A stretch of 64,000 nucleotides of DNA from Candidatus Thioglobus sp. (GCA_028228555.1 JAOJBP010000002.1:1-64000); one strand, 5' to 3'; positions 43,623 through 54,966 are shown, counted from the stretch's first letter. A program made the numbers and translations. Notes: generated by a model not told the origin, from the letters alone.

Positions 43623-44717
43623 ATGAAGCTTATCGAAGTAATTAAAAATACTATTATACAAAAACAAGCACCCATAGGTTTCGATAAATTTATGGAATTG
43701 GCATTGTATTATCCTCAATTAGGCTATTACCGTTCTGGATCGGAAAAATTTGGCGAAAAAGGAGATTTTGTCACTGCACCTGAAACATCAGACTTATTTG
43801 GTTTTTGTTTGGCAAGGCAATGTACTCAAGTTCTTAATGGTGACAATGATATTTTAGAGTTTGGTGCGGGTAGTGGTGTGCTTGCTGCTCAAATATTGTT
43901 TGAATTAGGTCGATTAGAGTGCCTACCAAGGTTTTATTATATTCTTGAATTGAGTAGTGAGCTAAAACACCGACAGCACCAGACTATTGCTAAAGCGTTG
44001 CCAGAATTGCTAGAACGAGTTATATGGCTAGATAAACTACCAGAAGGTTTTAATGGAGTGGTGATTGCTAATGAAGTATTAGATGCCATGCCTGCTAAGC
44101 GCTTTATGCAAAAAGAGGGTGAATTTCATGAACTTTGTGTTGACATTGAAAATGATCAGCTTAATTGGAAGCTGGATGATGCTGTTTTTCAAAAATCAAC
44201 TATCAAGATGCCCAATGGAACAGATGAGGGTTATACGACTGAGGTAAATCTAAGAGCGATGGCTTGGATTGATTCGCTATATGAGGCACTCGATGAAGCT
44301 GTAGTCTTAATTGTTGATTATGGCATGCATCGAGATGAGTATTTTCATCCTCAAAGGCTTGATGGTACTCTTCGCTGCTATTATCAACATAAAGCCAGTG
44401 ACAATCCTTTTGTGAATATTGGGGAGCAGGATATCACCACTTCGGTTAATTTTTCAGATATGGCTGATCAAGCAAATATCTCAGGTTTTAAAGTAGCTGG
44501 ATATGCCACGCAAGCGTTATTTTTAATCGCACTGGGTATTGATGAGTATCTGCTTGAAGAACAAGATGAGAGTAAACGTATCAGTCTAGCTCAGCAGGTT
44601 AAGCAATTAGTTCTACCTAGTGCCATGGGTGAAAGTTTTAAAATTTTGGCTTTGAGTAAGTCGATACAAGTAAAATTAATTGGATTTAAAGAACAAGACT
44701 TAAGTCATAAGTTGTAA
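43623..44717 (+). CDS. MidA/NDUFAF7-family SAM-dependent methyltransferase
   Basis: It is 364 residues: PIGFDKFMELALYYPQLGYYRSG, GEKGDFVTAPETSDLFG, ILEFGAGSGVLAAQIL for SAM binding, VIANEVLDAMPAKRF and LIVDYGMHRDEYFHPQRLDGTL. These are the conserved blocks of the DUF185/MidA family. Eukaryotic NDUFAF7 methylates an arginine in complex I; the bacterial substrate is not known. It is divergent from the pteridine reductase by 16 bp. Confidence 0.9.
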   Translation: MKLIEVIKNTIIQKQAPIGFDKFMELALYYPQLGYYRSGSEKFGEKGDFVTAPETSDLFGFCLARQCTQVLNGDNDILEFGAGSGVLAAQILFELGRLECLPRFYYILELSSELKHRQHQTIAKALPELLERVIWLDKLPEGFNGVVIANEVLDAMPAKRFMQKEGEFHELCVDIENDQLNWKLDDAVFQKSTIKMPNGTDEGYTTEVNLRAMAWIDSLYEALDEAVVLIVDYGMHRDEYFHPQRLDGTLRCYYQHKASDNPFVNIGEQDITTSVNFSDMADQANISGFKVAGYATQALFLIALGIDEYLLEEQDESKRISLAQQVKQLVLPSAMGESFKILALSKSIQVKLIGFKEQDLSHKL

Positions 44718-44730
44718 ACTTGTTATTATT

Positions 44731-45525
44731 ATGGATTTCATTCAAACAATAGTATTATCTCTCGTTCAGGGACTAAGTGAATTTTTGCCAATCTCTTCTT
44801 CTGCGCACTTAATTCTTGTACCTAAGTTAACTGATTGGCCAGATCAAGGACTGGCATTTGATGTGGTCGTTCATTTAGGTACGTTAAGTGCTATTGTCTT
44901 TTATTATCGAGCTATTATTCGCATCCTTATTCAAGATTTTTTTTATTCAGTGATTAAAATTCAGACCATGGGTCAATCAAAACTAGCTTGGGGTGTTTTA
45001 CTTGGAACTATTCCAGTTGGCTTAGCAGGCTTAATATTTAAAGATTTTATTGAGCTTAATTTACGCTCGACCGAGGTTATTGCTTATTCAACGCTTGCGT
45101 TTGGTTTGTTATTAGGTTTCTCGAGTTGGATTAATACCCAAAATAAAAACCCTAGATCTGAATTAAATTGGCAGGATATTGGATTTATTGGCATCATGCA
45201 GGCTTTAGCATTGATTCCAGGCACGTCTAGATCAGGTATTACCATTACAGCAGGTTTACTGATTGGACTTTCTCGAAATATGTCAACTCAGTTTGCTTTT
45301 TTATTATCCGTTCCTGTTATTACCCTGTCAGCCTTATTAATGTTACTGGAGCTATCTCAACAGCCACAAATGGTTGATTGGCCTATGTTAGCCATTGGGT
45401 TTCTAGTAGCAGGGTTAAGTGCGTATTTTACAGTGGTGTTTTTTATTAAATTATTAGACACTATTGGTTTAATGCCCTTTGTTGTTTATCGAATTATTTT
45501 AGGAGTGTTATTATTAGCAATCTAA
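44731..45525 (+). CDS. uppP: Undecaprenyl-diphosphatase
   Basis: It is 264 residues with about seven to eight membrane helices. The signature GLSEFLPISSSAHLILVP and the second motif PGTSRSGITITAGLLIG are both intact. It dephosphorylates undecaprenyl diphosphate to recycle the carrier for peptidoglycan. Inside its last codons lies AGGAG for the next gene. Confidence 0.96.
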   Translation: MDFIQTIVLSLVQGLSEFLPISSSAHLILVPKLTDWPDQGLAFDVVVHLGTLSAIVFYYRAIIRILIQDFFYSVIKIQTMGQSKLAWGVLLGTIPVGLAGLIFKDFIELNLRSTEVIAYSTLAFGLLLGFSSWINTQNKNPRSELNWQDIGFIGIMQALALIPGTSRSGITITAGLLIGLSRNMSTQFAFLLSVPVITLSALLMLLELSQQPQMVDWPMLAIGFLVAGLSAYFTVVFFIKLLDTIGLMPFVVYRIILGVLLLAI

Positions 45526-48026
45526 CCCCACAGCCAATTTATAGAAAAGACTATAAGCCAAGTAACTATTTGATTCACACTACAGATCTTAGTTTTGATC
45601 TGCGTGAGCATGAAACCTTAGTGAACTCAAAGATTCATTTTTACAAAAATCCTAATGGCCAAATAGCCAAAAATAGTCTTTTTTTAAATGGCGAGGATCT
45701 TGAGTTAATCTCAATTACGATTAAAGGTGTTACGCCTAAGTATGAGTTAACACCAGAAGGGCTGCAGCTTCAAGATTTAAATGATGAATTTGTTCTAGAA
45801 ATATGTAATCGAATTCACCCTGAAAGTAATACCAGTTTAAATGGGCTTTATCAGTCTAGCAAAAACTACTGTACTCAATGTGAAGCGCATGGCTTTAGAC
45901 AAATAACTTTTTACCTAGATAGGCCTGATGTACTAAGTGTTTTTACAACGCACATTAAGGCGCAGAGCGATCGTTACCCTGTGCTACTTAGTAATGGTAA
46001 TTTATTAAAAACATCTTCGGGTCAAGCAACTTGGCATGATCCAACTCCCAAGCCATGCTATCTTTTTGCCTTGGTGGCTGGAGACTTTGCTGTTTTAGAA
46101 GATAATTACACAACATTGTCTGGTCGAGTAGTGGCACTTAAAATTTATGTTAAAGAGCATAATATTGGCAAAACTAAATTTGCCATGGATTCACTTAAGC
46201 GCTCATTTGCCTGGGATGAGTCACGCTTTAATCTAGAGTACGACTTAGATATTTATATGATTGTTGCAGTTGATGATTTCAACATGGGCGCAATGGAGAA
46301 TAAAGGTTTAAATATTTTTAATTCAACCTATGTTTTGGCAGAACCTAAGACGGCTACTGATAAAGATTTTATCAATGTTGAAGCGGTTATTGGACATGAG
46401 TACTTTCATAATTGGACTGGCAACAGGGTAACGTGTAAGGATTGGTTTCAGTTGAGTCTTAAGGAGGGGTTGACTGTTTTTAGAGATCAAGAGTTCACCT
46501 CTGACCTTCATTCACGCTCAATTAAACGTATTGAAGATGTTAATGCTTTACGTACTTTCCAGTTTGCTGAAGATGCAGGCCCTATGAGTCACCCTGTAAG
46601 GCCTGAAAGCTATATCGAAATGAATAATTTTTATACCTTGACAGTCTATGAAAAGGGCTCAGAAGTTATCCGCATGATTCATAGTTTTTTAGGTGAAGTA
46701 GGTTTTCAAAAAGGTATGAAGCTTTATTTTGAACGCCATGATGGTGATGCGGTAACAATTGATGATTTTGTAGCTAGTATGAGCGATGCTAATCAATTTG
46801 ATTTTTCCCAATTTATGACTTGGTACTCTCAACCTGGAACACCTAGTATTAGCATTAAAACAAATTATGATGAGCAAAATGAACGCTTTCATGTTGAAGT
46901 TGAGCAAAATAATGAGTGCAACTATTTTCTTCCACTGAGCTACGCTTTGCTGGATAACCAGGGTAATGAGTTAAAAGAAGGCATGTTAACCATTAAAAAC
47001 CAAAAAGAAGTTTTTGTTTTTGAAGGTATGAAATCACGTCCAACACCTTCTTGGTTGAGAGGATTTTCTGCACCAATTAATTTATTAACAGACGTAACAT
47101 TTGAACAAAAAATATTTTTAGTTGGACATGATAGTGATGCTTACGTGGTTTGGGATAGTGCACAACAAATCTGGTTATCGTTAATCTTAATGCCCAATAA
47201 AGTTCATGAGAAGTTGTTCTTTAATGCAATAGAAAATCTCGCCCAAACTAGGCAAGATAAATCATTAGTTAGTGAGATCTTAACGCTACCTTCAGAACGA
47301 TTTTTACATCAAAAAGTAGCCGTGATTGATGTGTTTGATATTTACCAAAAGCGCGAAGAAATGGCGAACAAGGTGTTAAATAGATTTAAACCTTTATTGT
47401 TAGAGCTTTATCATTCATCAAATAATAATAAAACTTACCAGTTAACACCTGAAGCAGTGGGAGAGAGATCTTTGAAGAACACATGCTTGTATTATCTGAG
47501 TAAAGATAAAGAGTCTGATTTGGCAAGCATCCAATTTAAGCAAGCAAACTGCATGACCGATCAAATTGCAGCTTTTAGTATATTAGTGTCTAGCGACAAT
47601 ATTTATAAAAAACAAGCGATATTGGATTTCTATCAAATGTTTAAGCAAGATGCTCAAGTGATGGATAAGTTTTTTGCGGTTCAGTCGGCCTCAATTACAA
47701 GCGACATAGAAAGTATTAAGTTGTTAATGGAGCATGAATTATTTTCTTTTAATACGCCAAATCGATTACGAAGTGTCGTGGGTAGTTTTGCGCAAAATTA
47801 TGTTAATTTTCATCATCAAGCTGGCTATGAGTTTTTTACGGACATTATTTTAAAGTTAAATAAATCAAATCCACAAATAGGCGCTCGCCTGGTTTCAGTT
47901 TATAACCATTGGAAGCGCTTTACACCAGAATTAAAAAAACTACAAAAACAGCAGTTGGAGAAGATCATTCAAAGTGATGATTTATCAAATGATATTTTTG
48001 AAATCGTTCAGGCGGCACTAAAGTAA
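45513..48026 (+). CDS. pepN: Aminopeptidase N, probably starting at ATT
   Basis: Zinc-binding HEYFHNWTGNR with the distal Glu (LKEGLTVFRDQEF) and substrate motif MGAMENKGL identify the M1 aminopeptidase PepN. The first standard start in frame is TTG 45570, but it would cut off residues matching the family N-terminus. Reading from ATT 45513 gives (M)SNLTPQPIYRKDYKPSNY, which lines up with the PepN start, and AGGAG is 7 nt upstream at 45501-45505. That yields 837 residues. The frame has no ATG, GTG or other TTG in between. ATT as a start is rare (infC, pcnB). Confidence 0.9.
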   Translation: MSNLTPQPIYRKDYKPSNYLIHTTDLSFDLREHETLVNSKIHFYKNPNGQIAKNSLFLNGEDLELISITIKGVTPKYELTPEGLQLQDLNDEFVLEICNRIHPESNTSLNGLYQSSKNYCTQCEAHGFRQITFYLDRPDVLSVFTTHIKAQSDRYPVLLSNGNLLKTSSGQATWHDPTPKPCYLFALVAGDFAVLEDNYTTLSGRVVALKIYVKEHNIGKTKFAMDSLKRSFAWDESRFNLEYDLDIYMIVAVDDFNMGAMENKGLNIFNSTYVLAEPKTATDKDFINVEAVIGHEYFHNWTGNRVTCKDWFQLSLKEGLTVFRDQEFTSDLHSRSIKRIEDVNALRTFQFAEDAGPMSHPVRPESYIEMNNFYTLTVYEKGSEVIRMIHSFLGEVGFQKGMKLYFERHDGDAVTIDDFVASMSDANQFDFSQFMTWYSQPGTPSISIKTNYDEQNERFHVEVEQNNECNYFLPLSYALLDNQGNELKEGMLTIKNQKEVFVFEGMKSRPTPSWLRGFSAPINLLTDVTFEQKIFLVGHDSDAYVVWDSAQQIWLSLILMPNKVHEKLFFNAIENLAQTRQDKSLVSEILTLPSERFLHQKVAVIDVFDIYQKREEMANKVLNRFKPLLLELYHSSNNNKTYQLTPEAVGERSLKNTCLYYLSKDKESDLASIQFKQANCMTDQIAAFSILVSSDNIYKKQAILDFYQMFKQDAQVMDKFFAVQSASITSDIESIKLLMEHELFSFNTPNRLRSVVGSFAQNYVNFHHQAGYEFFTDIILKLNKSNPQIGARLVSVYNHWKRFTPELKKLQKQQLEKIIQSDDLSNDIFEIVQAALK

Positions 48027-48496
48027 TGTCCAAGCTAAACCGACTCATTGATCTGTTAATAGAGAAGAAGCTAACCATAGCGGTAGCTGAGTCTTGCACA
48101 GGCGGTGCGCTAAGCTCCTTGTTAACAAGCCAAAGCGGCTCATCTGTTTATTTTGACAGAGGATTTGTTACCTACAGTAATCAATCAAAGACAGATATGC
48201 TAGGCGTGCTTGAAAGTAATCTAGAAGCCTTTGGAGCAGTGAGTGAACAGACTGCTAAGCAGATGGTTAGTGGGGTTGTTAAGCAGTCAAAGGTAGATAT
48301 TTCAGTTGCTATTACAGGTATTGCAGGCCCACATGGTGGTAGTCAAGAAAAACCAGTTGGCATGGTTTGCTTTGGTTTTTACATTTTAGGTAAATATTTT
48401 ACAACTACGCAAAATTTTACGGGAGATAGACATCAAGTAGTTGATGCTAGTATCGACTTTGCATTAACAACATTAGTACATGAAATTTCAAACTAA
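48026..48496 (+). CDS. pncC: Nicotinamide-nucleotide amidase (CinA C-terminal family)
   Basis: It is 156 residues: LTIAVAESCTGGALSSLLTSQSGSS, GGFVTYSNQSK-like RGFVTYSNQSKTDMLGV and AVSEQTAKQM, VAITGIAGPHGGSQEKPVGMV. This is the CinA C-terminal domain that deamidates nicotinamide mononucleotide to nicotinate mononucleotide. The start overlaps the pepN stop (TAATG). Confidence 0.92.
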   Translation: MSKLNRLIDLLIEKKLTIAVAESCTGGALSSLLTSQSGSSVYFDRGFVTYSNQSKTDMLGVLESNLEAFGAVSEQTAKQMVSGVVKQSKVDISVAITGIAGPHGGSQEKPVGMVCFGFYILGKYFTTTQNFTGDRHQVVDASIDFALTTLVHEISN

Positions 48497-49448
48497 ATTT
48501 TCAGTCGCCCCAATGATGGATTGGACAGATCGACATTGTCGATATTTCCATCGTTTGATGTCCAAAAATGCACAGCTATGGACTGAAATGGTCACCGCTA
48601 AAGCTATTATCCATGGGGATAAAAATCGCCTACTTGATTATGATGCACAAGAGCATTCATTAGTCTTGCAACTGGGGGGTAGTGATCCTAAAGAGATGGC
48701 AACTGCTGCTAAGGTGGGCCAAGACTGGGGTTATGATGAAATTAATATTAACGTTGGCTGCCCTTCAGACAGAGTTCAATCAGGCAGTTTTGGTGCCTGT
48801 TTAATGCAAACACCAGACATTGTTGCCCAATGCATAGAAGCAATGGGTGATGCTGTTGATACACCACTTAGTGTTAAGTCACGGATTGGTGTGGATGATA
48901 TGCAGAATTATGAAGAGCTAACAAACTTTATTGAAATTGTTAACAATGCAGGTTGCGATAACTTTGTTCTTCACGCGAGAAAAGCTTGGCTTCAAGGACT
49001 TAGTCCCAAAGAAAATAGAACTGTTCCCCCGCTAAATTATGATTGGGTATATCGAGTTAAAAAAGACTTTCCAAAATTAACTATTGGTATTAATGGTGGA
49101 ATTACATCTTTAAATGAAGTTAATGAGCATTTGAATCAAGTTGATAACGCTATGCTAGGAAGAGCGGCTTATCATCAGCCTTATCTTTTGGCTAACGTTG
49201 ATCAAGAAATCCATCAAAGCTCTCGATCAGTTATTTCCCGAGAGCAAGTGCTCTTAGAGTTTGTAGCGTATATGGAAAAACAGCAGGCTAATTCTGTGCC
49301 TATTAGATCTATGACTAGGCATATTTTGGGTTTGTATCATGCACAACCAAATGCTAAAAAATTTAAACGTTTACTGAGTGGAAAAATCGTTGAAATAGAT
49401 CATTTATATCAATGGTTAGATCAAGGAGAGACATATGTCGGATCGTGA
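48480..49448 (+). CDS. dusA: tRNA-dihydrouridine synthase A
   Basis: It is 322 residues, starting FSVAPMMDWTDRHCRYFHRLM, the DusA-specific start. FMN-binding VLQLGGSDP, DEININVGCPSDRVQSGSFGACLM with the catalytic Cys, FVLHARKAWLQGLSPKENR, and GINGGITS follow. It reduces uridine 20/20a in the D loop. It overlaps pncC by 17 bp and ftsA by 14 bp. Confidence 0.95.
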   Translation: MKFQTKFSVAPMMDWTDRHCRYFHRLMSKNAQLWTEMVTAKAIIHGDKNRLLDYDAQEHSLVLQLGGSDPKEMATAAKVGQDWGYDEININVGCPSDRVQSGSFGACLMQTPDIVAQCIEAMGDAVDTPLSVKSRIGVDDMQNYEELTNFIEIVNNAGCDNFVLHARKAWLQGLSPKENRTVPPLNYDWVYRVKKDFPKLTIGINGGITSLNEVNEHLNQVDNAMLGRAAYHQPYLLANVDQEIHQSSRSVISREQVLLEFVAYMEKQQANSVPIRSMTRHILGLYHAQPNAKKFKRLLSGKIVEIDHLYQWLDQGETYVGS

Positions 49449-50652
49449 TTTCTTTGCCAGTATTGACGTAGGTTCCAGCAAAATAGTAGCATTAATAGCG
49501 GATATCGAAGATAATAAATTTCATGTACTAGGTCATGCAATCGGACCCTCTTTAGGTGTTAAAAATGGAATTATTGTTGATGTTGATAGTGCCTCACAAG
49601 CAATTAAACAGGTGGTTGATAAAGTCAACAAAAAATGTAATCGAAAACCTAAGTTTGTTAACATTAATGTGTCTGATTCAAATCTAAGAACTAATAATCA
49701 AAATAGACCTATTAGCTTTAATGGCAATACAAAAGTTATTACTAAAAAAGATGTAGAGCAAGCTATTCAAAACTCTTCAGCAGGTATTATGTCTGCCAAT
49801 AAAAAAGAGCTTGATCCTATTGTTAATAATTTTACAATTAATGATGAAGTAGAAATGCTACCAATTGGCATGGAGGCTGTTTTTCTTGGTGCTCAAGTGC
49901 ATCTTACCTCGGTGTCTAATCAGGCGATTAATAATATTAGCCAGAGTCTTATTTCAAGTGATTTAGGCGTTGATAAAATCATCCTAGATTCTATTGCTAG
50001 TAGCTCAATTTGTATTACTCAAGAAGACAAAGATAGAGGTGTTTGTTTGTTGGATATAGGCGCAGGTGTGAGCAATATTTCAGTTTTCGCCAAAGGTGGT
50101 ATTGTGTTTAGCCAAGTATTTAATGCAGGTGGTAATTCTGTTACTAATAATATTGCTCAATCATACAATACAACATTTGATGAAGCTGAGCGCTTAAAAA
50201 TATCATTCGGAATGATTCAGCTTGATCCAATCACTAAGGATCAGCTGATTAAGTTTGAACAAATTGGGTCTGTCGAAGCGCGTTACTTATCGCTGCATGA
50301 GTTGATTTCGGTGATTGAGAAATCTTATAAAGAAATCTGTACATTGGTTAAAAGAAGCTTGAAGAGTGAAAAGCTAGATAGGACTATCAAAGAAGGGTTT
50401 GTGGTTATTGGTGGTGCGAGCAAGATAAAGTATTGTGAGAGTTTTTTGATAAAGGAGTTTCGTTCACGTAGCAAAATTGCTACCATCAACAGAGATTTAG
50501 TTAGCGGTAATGAAAATATTTTAACCAATACTGACTATTTTTCTGCACTCGGCTTACTAACCTGTAACATACCAGACTCTTATTTACAAGAGTCAGATCA
50601 AGTGCAAAAAGGCGGCTTGTTTGGTACAATGAAAGATATATTTAGTCTATAA
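49435..50652 (+). CDS. ftsA: Cell division protein FtsA
   Basis: It is 405 residues: the actin-like phosphate-1 motif [18 protein letters not shown], the SHHA-type 1C domain ([18 protein letters not shown]), the second phosphate loop [17 protein letters not shown], and [14 protein letters not shown]. The end [12 protein letters not shown] is an amphipathic helix for membrane binding. FtsA ties the FtsZ ring to the membrane. Usually ftsZ follows; here lpxC comes next after 7 bp. Confidence 0.9.
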   Translation: MSDRDFFASIDVGSSKIVALIADIEDNKFHVLGHAIGPSLGVKNGIIVDVDSASQAIKQVVDKVNKKCNRKPKFVNINVSDSNLRTNNQNRPISFNGNTKVITKKDVEQAIQNSSAGIMSANKKELDPIVNNFTINDEVEMLPIGMEAVFLGAQVHLTSVSNQAINNISQSLISSDLGVDKIILDSIASSSICITQEDKDRGVCLLDIGAGVSNISVFAKGGIVFSQVFNAGGNSVTNNIAQSYNTTFDEAERLKISFGMIQLDPITKDQLIKFEQIGSVEARYLSLHELISVIEKSYKEICTLVKRSLKSEKLDRTIKEGFVVIGGASKIKYCESFLIKEFRSRSKIATINRDLVSGNENILTNTDYFSALGLLTCNIPDSYLQESDQVQKGGLFGTMKDIFSL

Positions 50653-50659
50653 AAAACAA

Positions 50660-51571
50660 ATGATCAAACAAAGAACTATTAAAAAAGCAGTTAAGGCTCG
50701 AGGTATCGGTATTCATAGCGGCAGCGTTGTAAACATGACGCTTATTCCAGCGAAAATTGATCATGGTGTAGTATTTAGACGCATGGATGTGGGCGGAAAA
50801 TTAGTACGTGCACATAATGCATTTGTGAATGAAGTTGTATTATCAACAGGTTTAGAAAATCAAGGCGTAAAGGTTTCCACTGTTGAGCATCTGATGAGTG
50901 CTTTTTCGGCGTTAGGAATTGACAATGTATTGGTGGAGCTTGACTCGTTTGAAGTGCCTATTATGGATGGCTCATCCGCACCTTTTGTGTTTTTGGTTCA
51001 ATCTGCTGGTATTGAAGAGCAAGACGAACATAAGCATTTTTTTGTTATTCATGAGACAATCCGTGTGGAAAATGGAGATTCGTGGGCCCAAGTGTCTAAG
51101 CATGATGGTTTTAAAGTTTCATTAGAAATTGACTTTGATCATAAAAAAGTAAAAGAAAGTGGTCAACAACTGAGTATTGATTTCTCACAGCAGTCCTATT
51201 TAAAAGAAATTTCACGGGCAAGAACTTTTGGCTATATGAAAGACGTAGAAATGATGAAAAGACAAAATCTAGCCTTAGGAGCAAGTATGGATAATGCGAT
51301 TGCACTGAGTGATGATGATGTTCTGAACGAAGATGGTATGCGTTATCAAAATGAATTTGTAAAGCATAAAATTTTAGATATTGTTGGTGATCTGTACTTA
51401 CTTGGCTCTAATTTAATTGGACATTATGAAGGTTATAAGACTGGACACTTGCTAAATGACCAATTATTATCAGCTATTCTAGAGAGGCCAGACACGTGGT
51501 CAATTGAGACTTTCGAGGAAGAAAATTCACCAATTCAATTTTACTCAGAAGATTGGCAAAACTCCTTGTAA
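50660..51571 (+). CDS. lpxC: UDP-3-O-acyl-N-acetylglucosamine deacetylase
   Basis: It is 303 residues: [41 protein letters not shown] with zinc-ligand His, [21 protein letters not shown] with catalytic Glu, ARTFGYM and [19 protein letters not shown] with the second His/Asp ligands. It commits lipid A synthesis. It lies 7 bp after ftsA. Confidence 0.97.
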   Translation: MIKQRTIKKAVKARGIGIHSGSVVNMTLIPAKIDHGVVFRRMDVGGKLVRAHNAFVNEVVLSTGLENQGVKVSTVEHLMSAFSALGIDNVLVELDSFEVPIMDGSSAPFVFLVQSAGIEEQDEHKHFFVIHETIRVENGDSWAQVSKHDGFKVSLEIDFDHKKVKESGQQLSIDFSQQSYLKEISRARTFGYMKDVEMMKRQNLALGASMDNAIALSDDDVLNEDGMRYQNEFVKHKILDIVGDLYLLGSNLIGHYEGYKTGHLLNDQLLSAILERPDTWSIETFEEENSPIQFYSEDWQNSL

Positions 51572-51597
51572 TAGTAGGCATATCCTTATGTTTCATT

Positions 51598-51606
51598 TGG
51601 TATAAT
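51598..51606 (+). promoter_or_regulatory. Extended -10 promoter of ilvB
   Basis: TGGTATAAT is an extended -10 element 30 bp before the ilvB start, in the only gap (65 bp) between lpxC and the ilv genes. A clear -35 hexamer is not seen. Confidence 0.5.
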
Positions 51607-51636
51607 TACTGAGTTTTTTATACCTAGATTAGAATA

Positions 51637-53370
51637 ATGAAATTAAATGGTGCGCAAATACTTGTAAATAGCCTTAAAAGTGAAGGTGTAAGTCATATTT
51701 TTGGCTATCCAGGTGGTGCTGTCTTGCATATTTATGATGCATTGGATGCTTGTGAGGATATTAAGCATATTTTGGTTCGCCATGAGCAAGGTGCTACACA
51801 TGGTGCTGACGGCTATGCCCGTGCAAGCGGAAAATGTGGTGTTACACTAGTAACCAGCGGTCCTGGTATTACTAATGCAGTCACAGGCATAGCTACTGCC
51901 TATATGGATTCAATTCCAATGGTTATTATTTCTGGCCAAGTGCCTTCAGCTTTAATCGGTAACGATGCCTTCCAGGAAGTTGATGCAGTAGGTATTACTC
52001 GCTCATGTGTTAAACATAATTTCTTGATTAAAGATATTAATCAAGTTGCTAGCACAGTTAAAAAAGCATTTCACATTGCCACGACTGGTAGACCAGGCCC
52101 TGTATTAATCGATATTCCAAAAGATATTACTATTGAGACTATTGAAGAGCAGTCTTACCCAGAGACGGTTGAAATGCGCTCTTATCAAACAGCTGGTCGT
52201 GCAGCTGCTGCTCAAATTATTGCAGCAGCTGATCTCATTGCTCAAGCAAAAAGCCCAATTGTTTATGCAGGTGGTGGTTGCGTCATTGGTAATGCTGACA
52301 AAGAGCTTAGAGAATTTACACGCAATTTAGGCTTTCCAATTACTCAAACATTAATGGGTTTAGGTGCCTTTCCAGCATCAGATAAACAATCATTAGGCAT
52401 GCTAGGTATGCATGGTACTTATGAGGCAAATATGGCTATGCATGGCTCTGACTGTGTTATCGCTGTTGGCTCAAGATTTGATGATCGAGTGACTGCTAAT
52501 ATTGATAAATTTTGTCCAACTGCTAAAATTATTCATATTGATATTGATCCAACCTCAATCTCTAAGAACGTGGCTGTGGATGCACCTATTGTTGGTGATG
52601 TTAAATCTGTATTAATAGATCTTATTGCAGCCATGAAAGATAGGTCAATTCAAAATATTGATTCATGGTGGAAACAAATTGATGAATGGCGTAGTGTTGA
52701 TTCAATGGCTTACACAAATAAAGAGGGCGTTATTAAACCTCAGCGAGTTGTTGAAGCTTTGTATGAAGTTACTAAAGGCCAAGCTATTGTGACATCAGAC
52801 GTAGGGCAGCATCAAATGTGGGCAGCGCAATATTACCCATTTGATGAGCCACGTCGTTGGATTAACTCAGGTGGTTTAGGCACTATGGGTTTTGGACTTC
52901 CAGCTGCTATGGGCGCTAAGCTTGCTTGCCCTGATTTAGATGTAGCCTGCGTAACGGGTGAAGGAAGCATTCAAATGATGACTCAAGAATTGTCAACTAT
53001 GTTGCAATATGCAACACCTGTTAAAATTATTAATTTAAATAATGGTTATTTAGGAATGGTTAGGCAATGGCAAGAGTTTTTCTATGAAAAACGCTATTCT
53101 ATGTCTTATATGGAAGCTTTACCAGATTTTGTTAAGTTGGCAGAGAGCTATGGTCATTCAGGTATTAAAGTTGAGAAAGAGTCTGATCTTATACCTGCTT
53201 TGGTTGAAGCGTTTAATCAAAAAGACAGAACAGTCTTCTTAGACATTATTACTGATCCTTCGGAAAATGTATTCCCAATGATTCCATCAGGTGCAGGACA
53301 TAATGAAATGCTGCTAGCAGGTAGAGATGAAATGTCTTCTACTAATGATGCGGGATTAAACTTGGTATAA
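51637..53370 (+). CDS. ilvB: Acetolactate synthase large subunit
   Basis: It is 577 residues: the N-terminal glutamate motif YPGGAVLHIYDALD ... LVRHEQGATHGADGYARA, FAD region SDCVIAVGSRFDDRVT, and the thiamine-diphosphate motif GEGSIQMMTQEL-NNGYLGMVRQWQ. Makes acetolactate or acetohydroxybutyrate for valine, leucine and isoleucine. The small subunit follows after 2 bp. Equally similar to IlvI, so the symbol is by convention. Confidence 0.96.
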   Translation: MKLNGAQILVNSLKSEGVSHIFGYPGGAVLHIYDALDACEDIKHILVRHEQGATHGADGYARASGKCGVTLVTSGPGITNAVTGIATAYMDSIPMVIISGQVPSALIGNDAFQEVDAVGITRSCVKHNFLIKDINQVASTVKKAFHIATTGRPGPVLIDIPKDITIETIEEQSYPETVEMRSYQTAGRAAAAQIIAAADLIAQAKSPIVYAGGGCVIGNADKELREFTRNLGFPITQTLMGLGAFPASDKQSLGMLGMHGTYEANMAMHGSDCVIAVGSRFDDRVTANIDKFCPTAKIIHIDIDPTSISKNVAVDAPIVGDVKSVLIDLIAAMKDRSIQNIDSWWKQIDEWRSVDSMAYTNKEGVIKPQRVVEALYEVTKGQAIVTSDVGQHQMWAAQYYPFDEPRRWINSGGLGTMGFGLPAAMGAKLACPDLDVACVTGEGSIQMMTQELSTMLQYATPVKIINLNNGYLGMVRQWQEFFYEKRYSMSYMEALPDFVKLAESYGHSGIKVEKESDLIPALVEAFNQKDRTVFLDIITDPSENVFPMIPSGAGHNEMLLAGRDEMSSTNDAGLNLV

Positions 53371-53372
53371 GT

Positions 53373-53849
53373 ATGAGACATATAATTTCAATACAATTAG
53401 AAAACGAAGCGGGCGCTCTTTCAAGGGTAGCAGGCTTATTTTCTGCACGTGGTTTTAATATTGAATCACTAACTGTGGCTGCGACAAATGATTCAACACT
53501 TTCAAGAATGACTATTGTTAGTGTGGGAGATGATGGAATTATTGAGCAAATTGTCAAACAGCTTGATAAATTAATTGATGTAGTTAAGGTAGTAGATTTA
53601 ACAGCTACTGAACACATTGAGCGCGAATTATTGTTGGCTAAGATTAGTATTGCGAGTGACACTCAAGCAGATGTTGAAGCTAAGCTTGATCAGTTTAATG
53701 CCAAGATTATTGATGCAGCTGAAGAAGCTTACATTGTTGAGTTGGCAGGAAAAAGTCAAAAAATTAAGGATTTTCTAAATGCGTTTAATGCAGAGCAAAT
53801 CATAGAGGTTTCTAGAACAGGCGTTACAGGCGTTTGTCAGAAAATATAA
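53373..53849 (+). CDS. ilvH: Acetolactate synthase small subunit
   Basis: It is 158 residues with an N-terminal ACT domain (ISIQLENEAGALSRVAGLFSARGFNIESLTV), then KQLDKLIDVVKVVDLT, RELLLAKI and the C-terminal AELAGK-type VELAGKSQKIKDFL. It binds valine and regulates the large subunit. A dyad GCGTTA-GT-TAACGC (53864-53877) follows in the gap to ilvC. Confidence 0.95.
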   Translation: MRHIISIQLENEAGALSRVAGLFSARGFNIESLTVAATNDSTLSRMTIVSVGDDGIIEQIVKQLDKLIDVVKVVDLTATEHIERELLLAKISIASDTQADVEAKLDQFNAKIIDAAEEAYIVELAGKSQKIKDFLNAFNAEQIIEVSRTGVTGVCQKI

Positions 53850-53874
53850 AATTAAATAAATGGGCGTTAGTTAA

Positions 53875-54903
<1,029 letters not shown>

Positions 54904-54916
54904 ATATACTTAATAA

Positions 54917-54946
54917 GCGCCCAACTTAGTTGGGCGTTTTTATTTC
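54917..54946 (+). terminator. Rho-independent terminator after ilvC
   Basis: GCGCCCAACT pairs with AGTTGGGCG around a minimal loop and is followed by TTTTTATTT. Confidence 0.9.
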
Positions 54947-54966
54947 TAAGGCGTTATAATTAACTT

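Noticed and set aside
42887-43675. Longer pteridine reductase frame with a hydrophobic N-terminus
   Set aside because: It would overlap the divergent methyltransferase start by 53 bp; the family start MKTALITGGAHRIG is at 43606.
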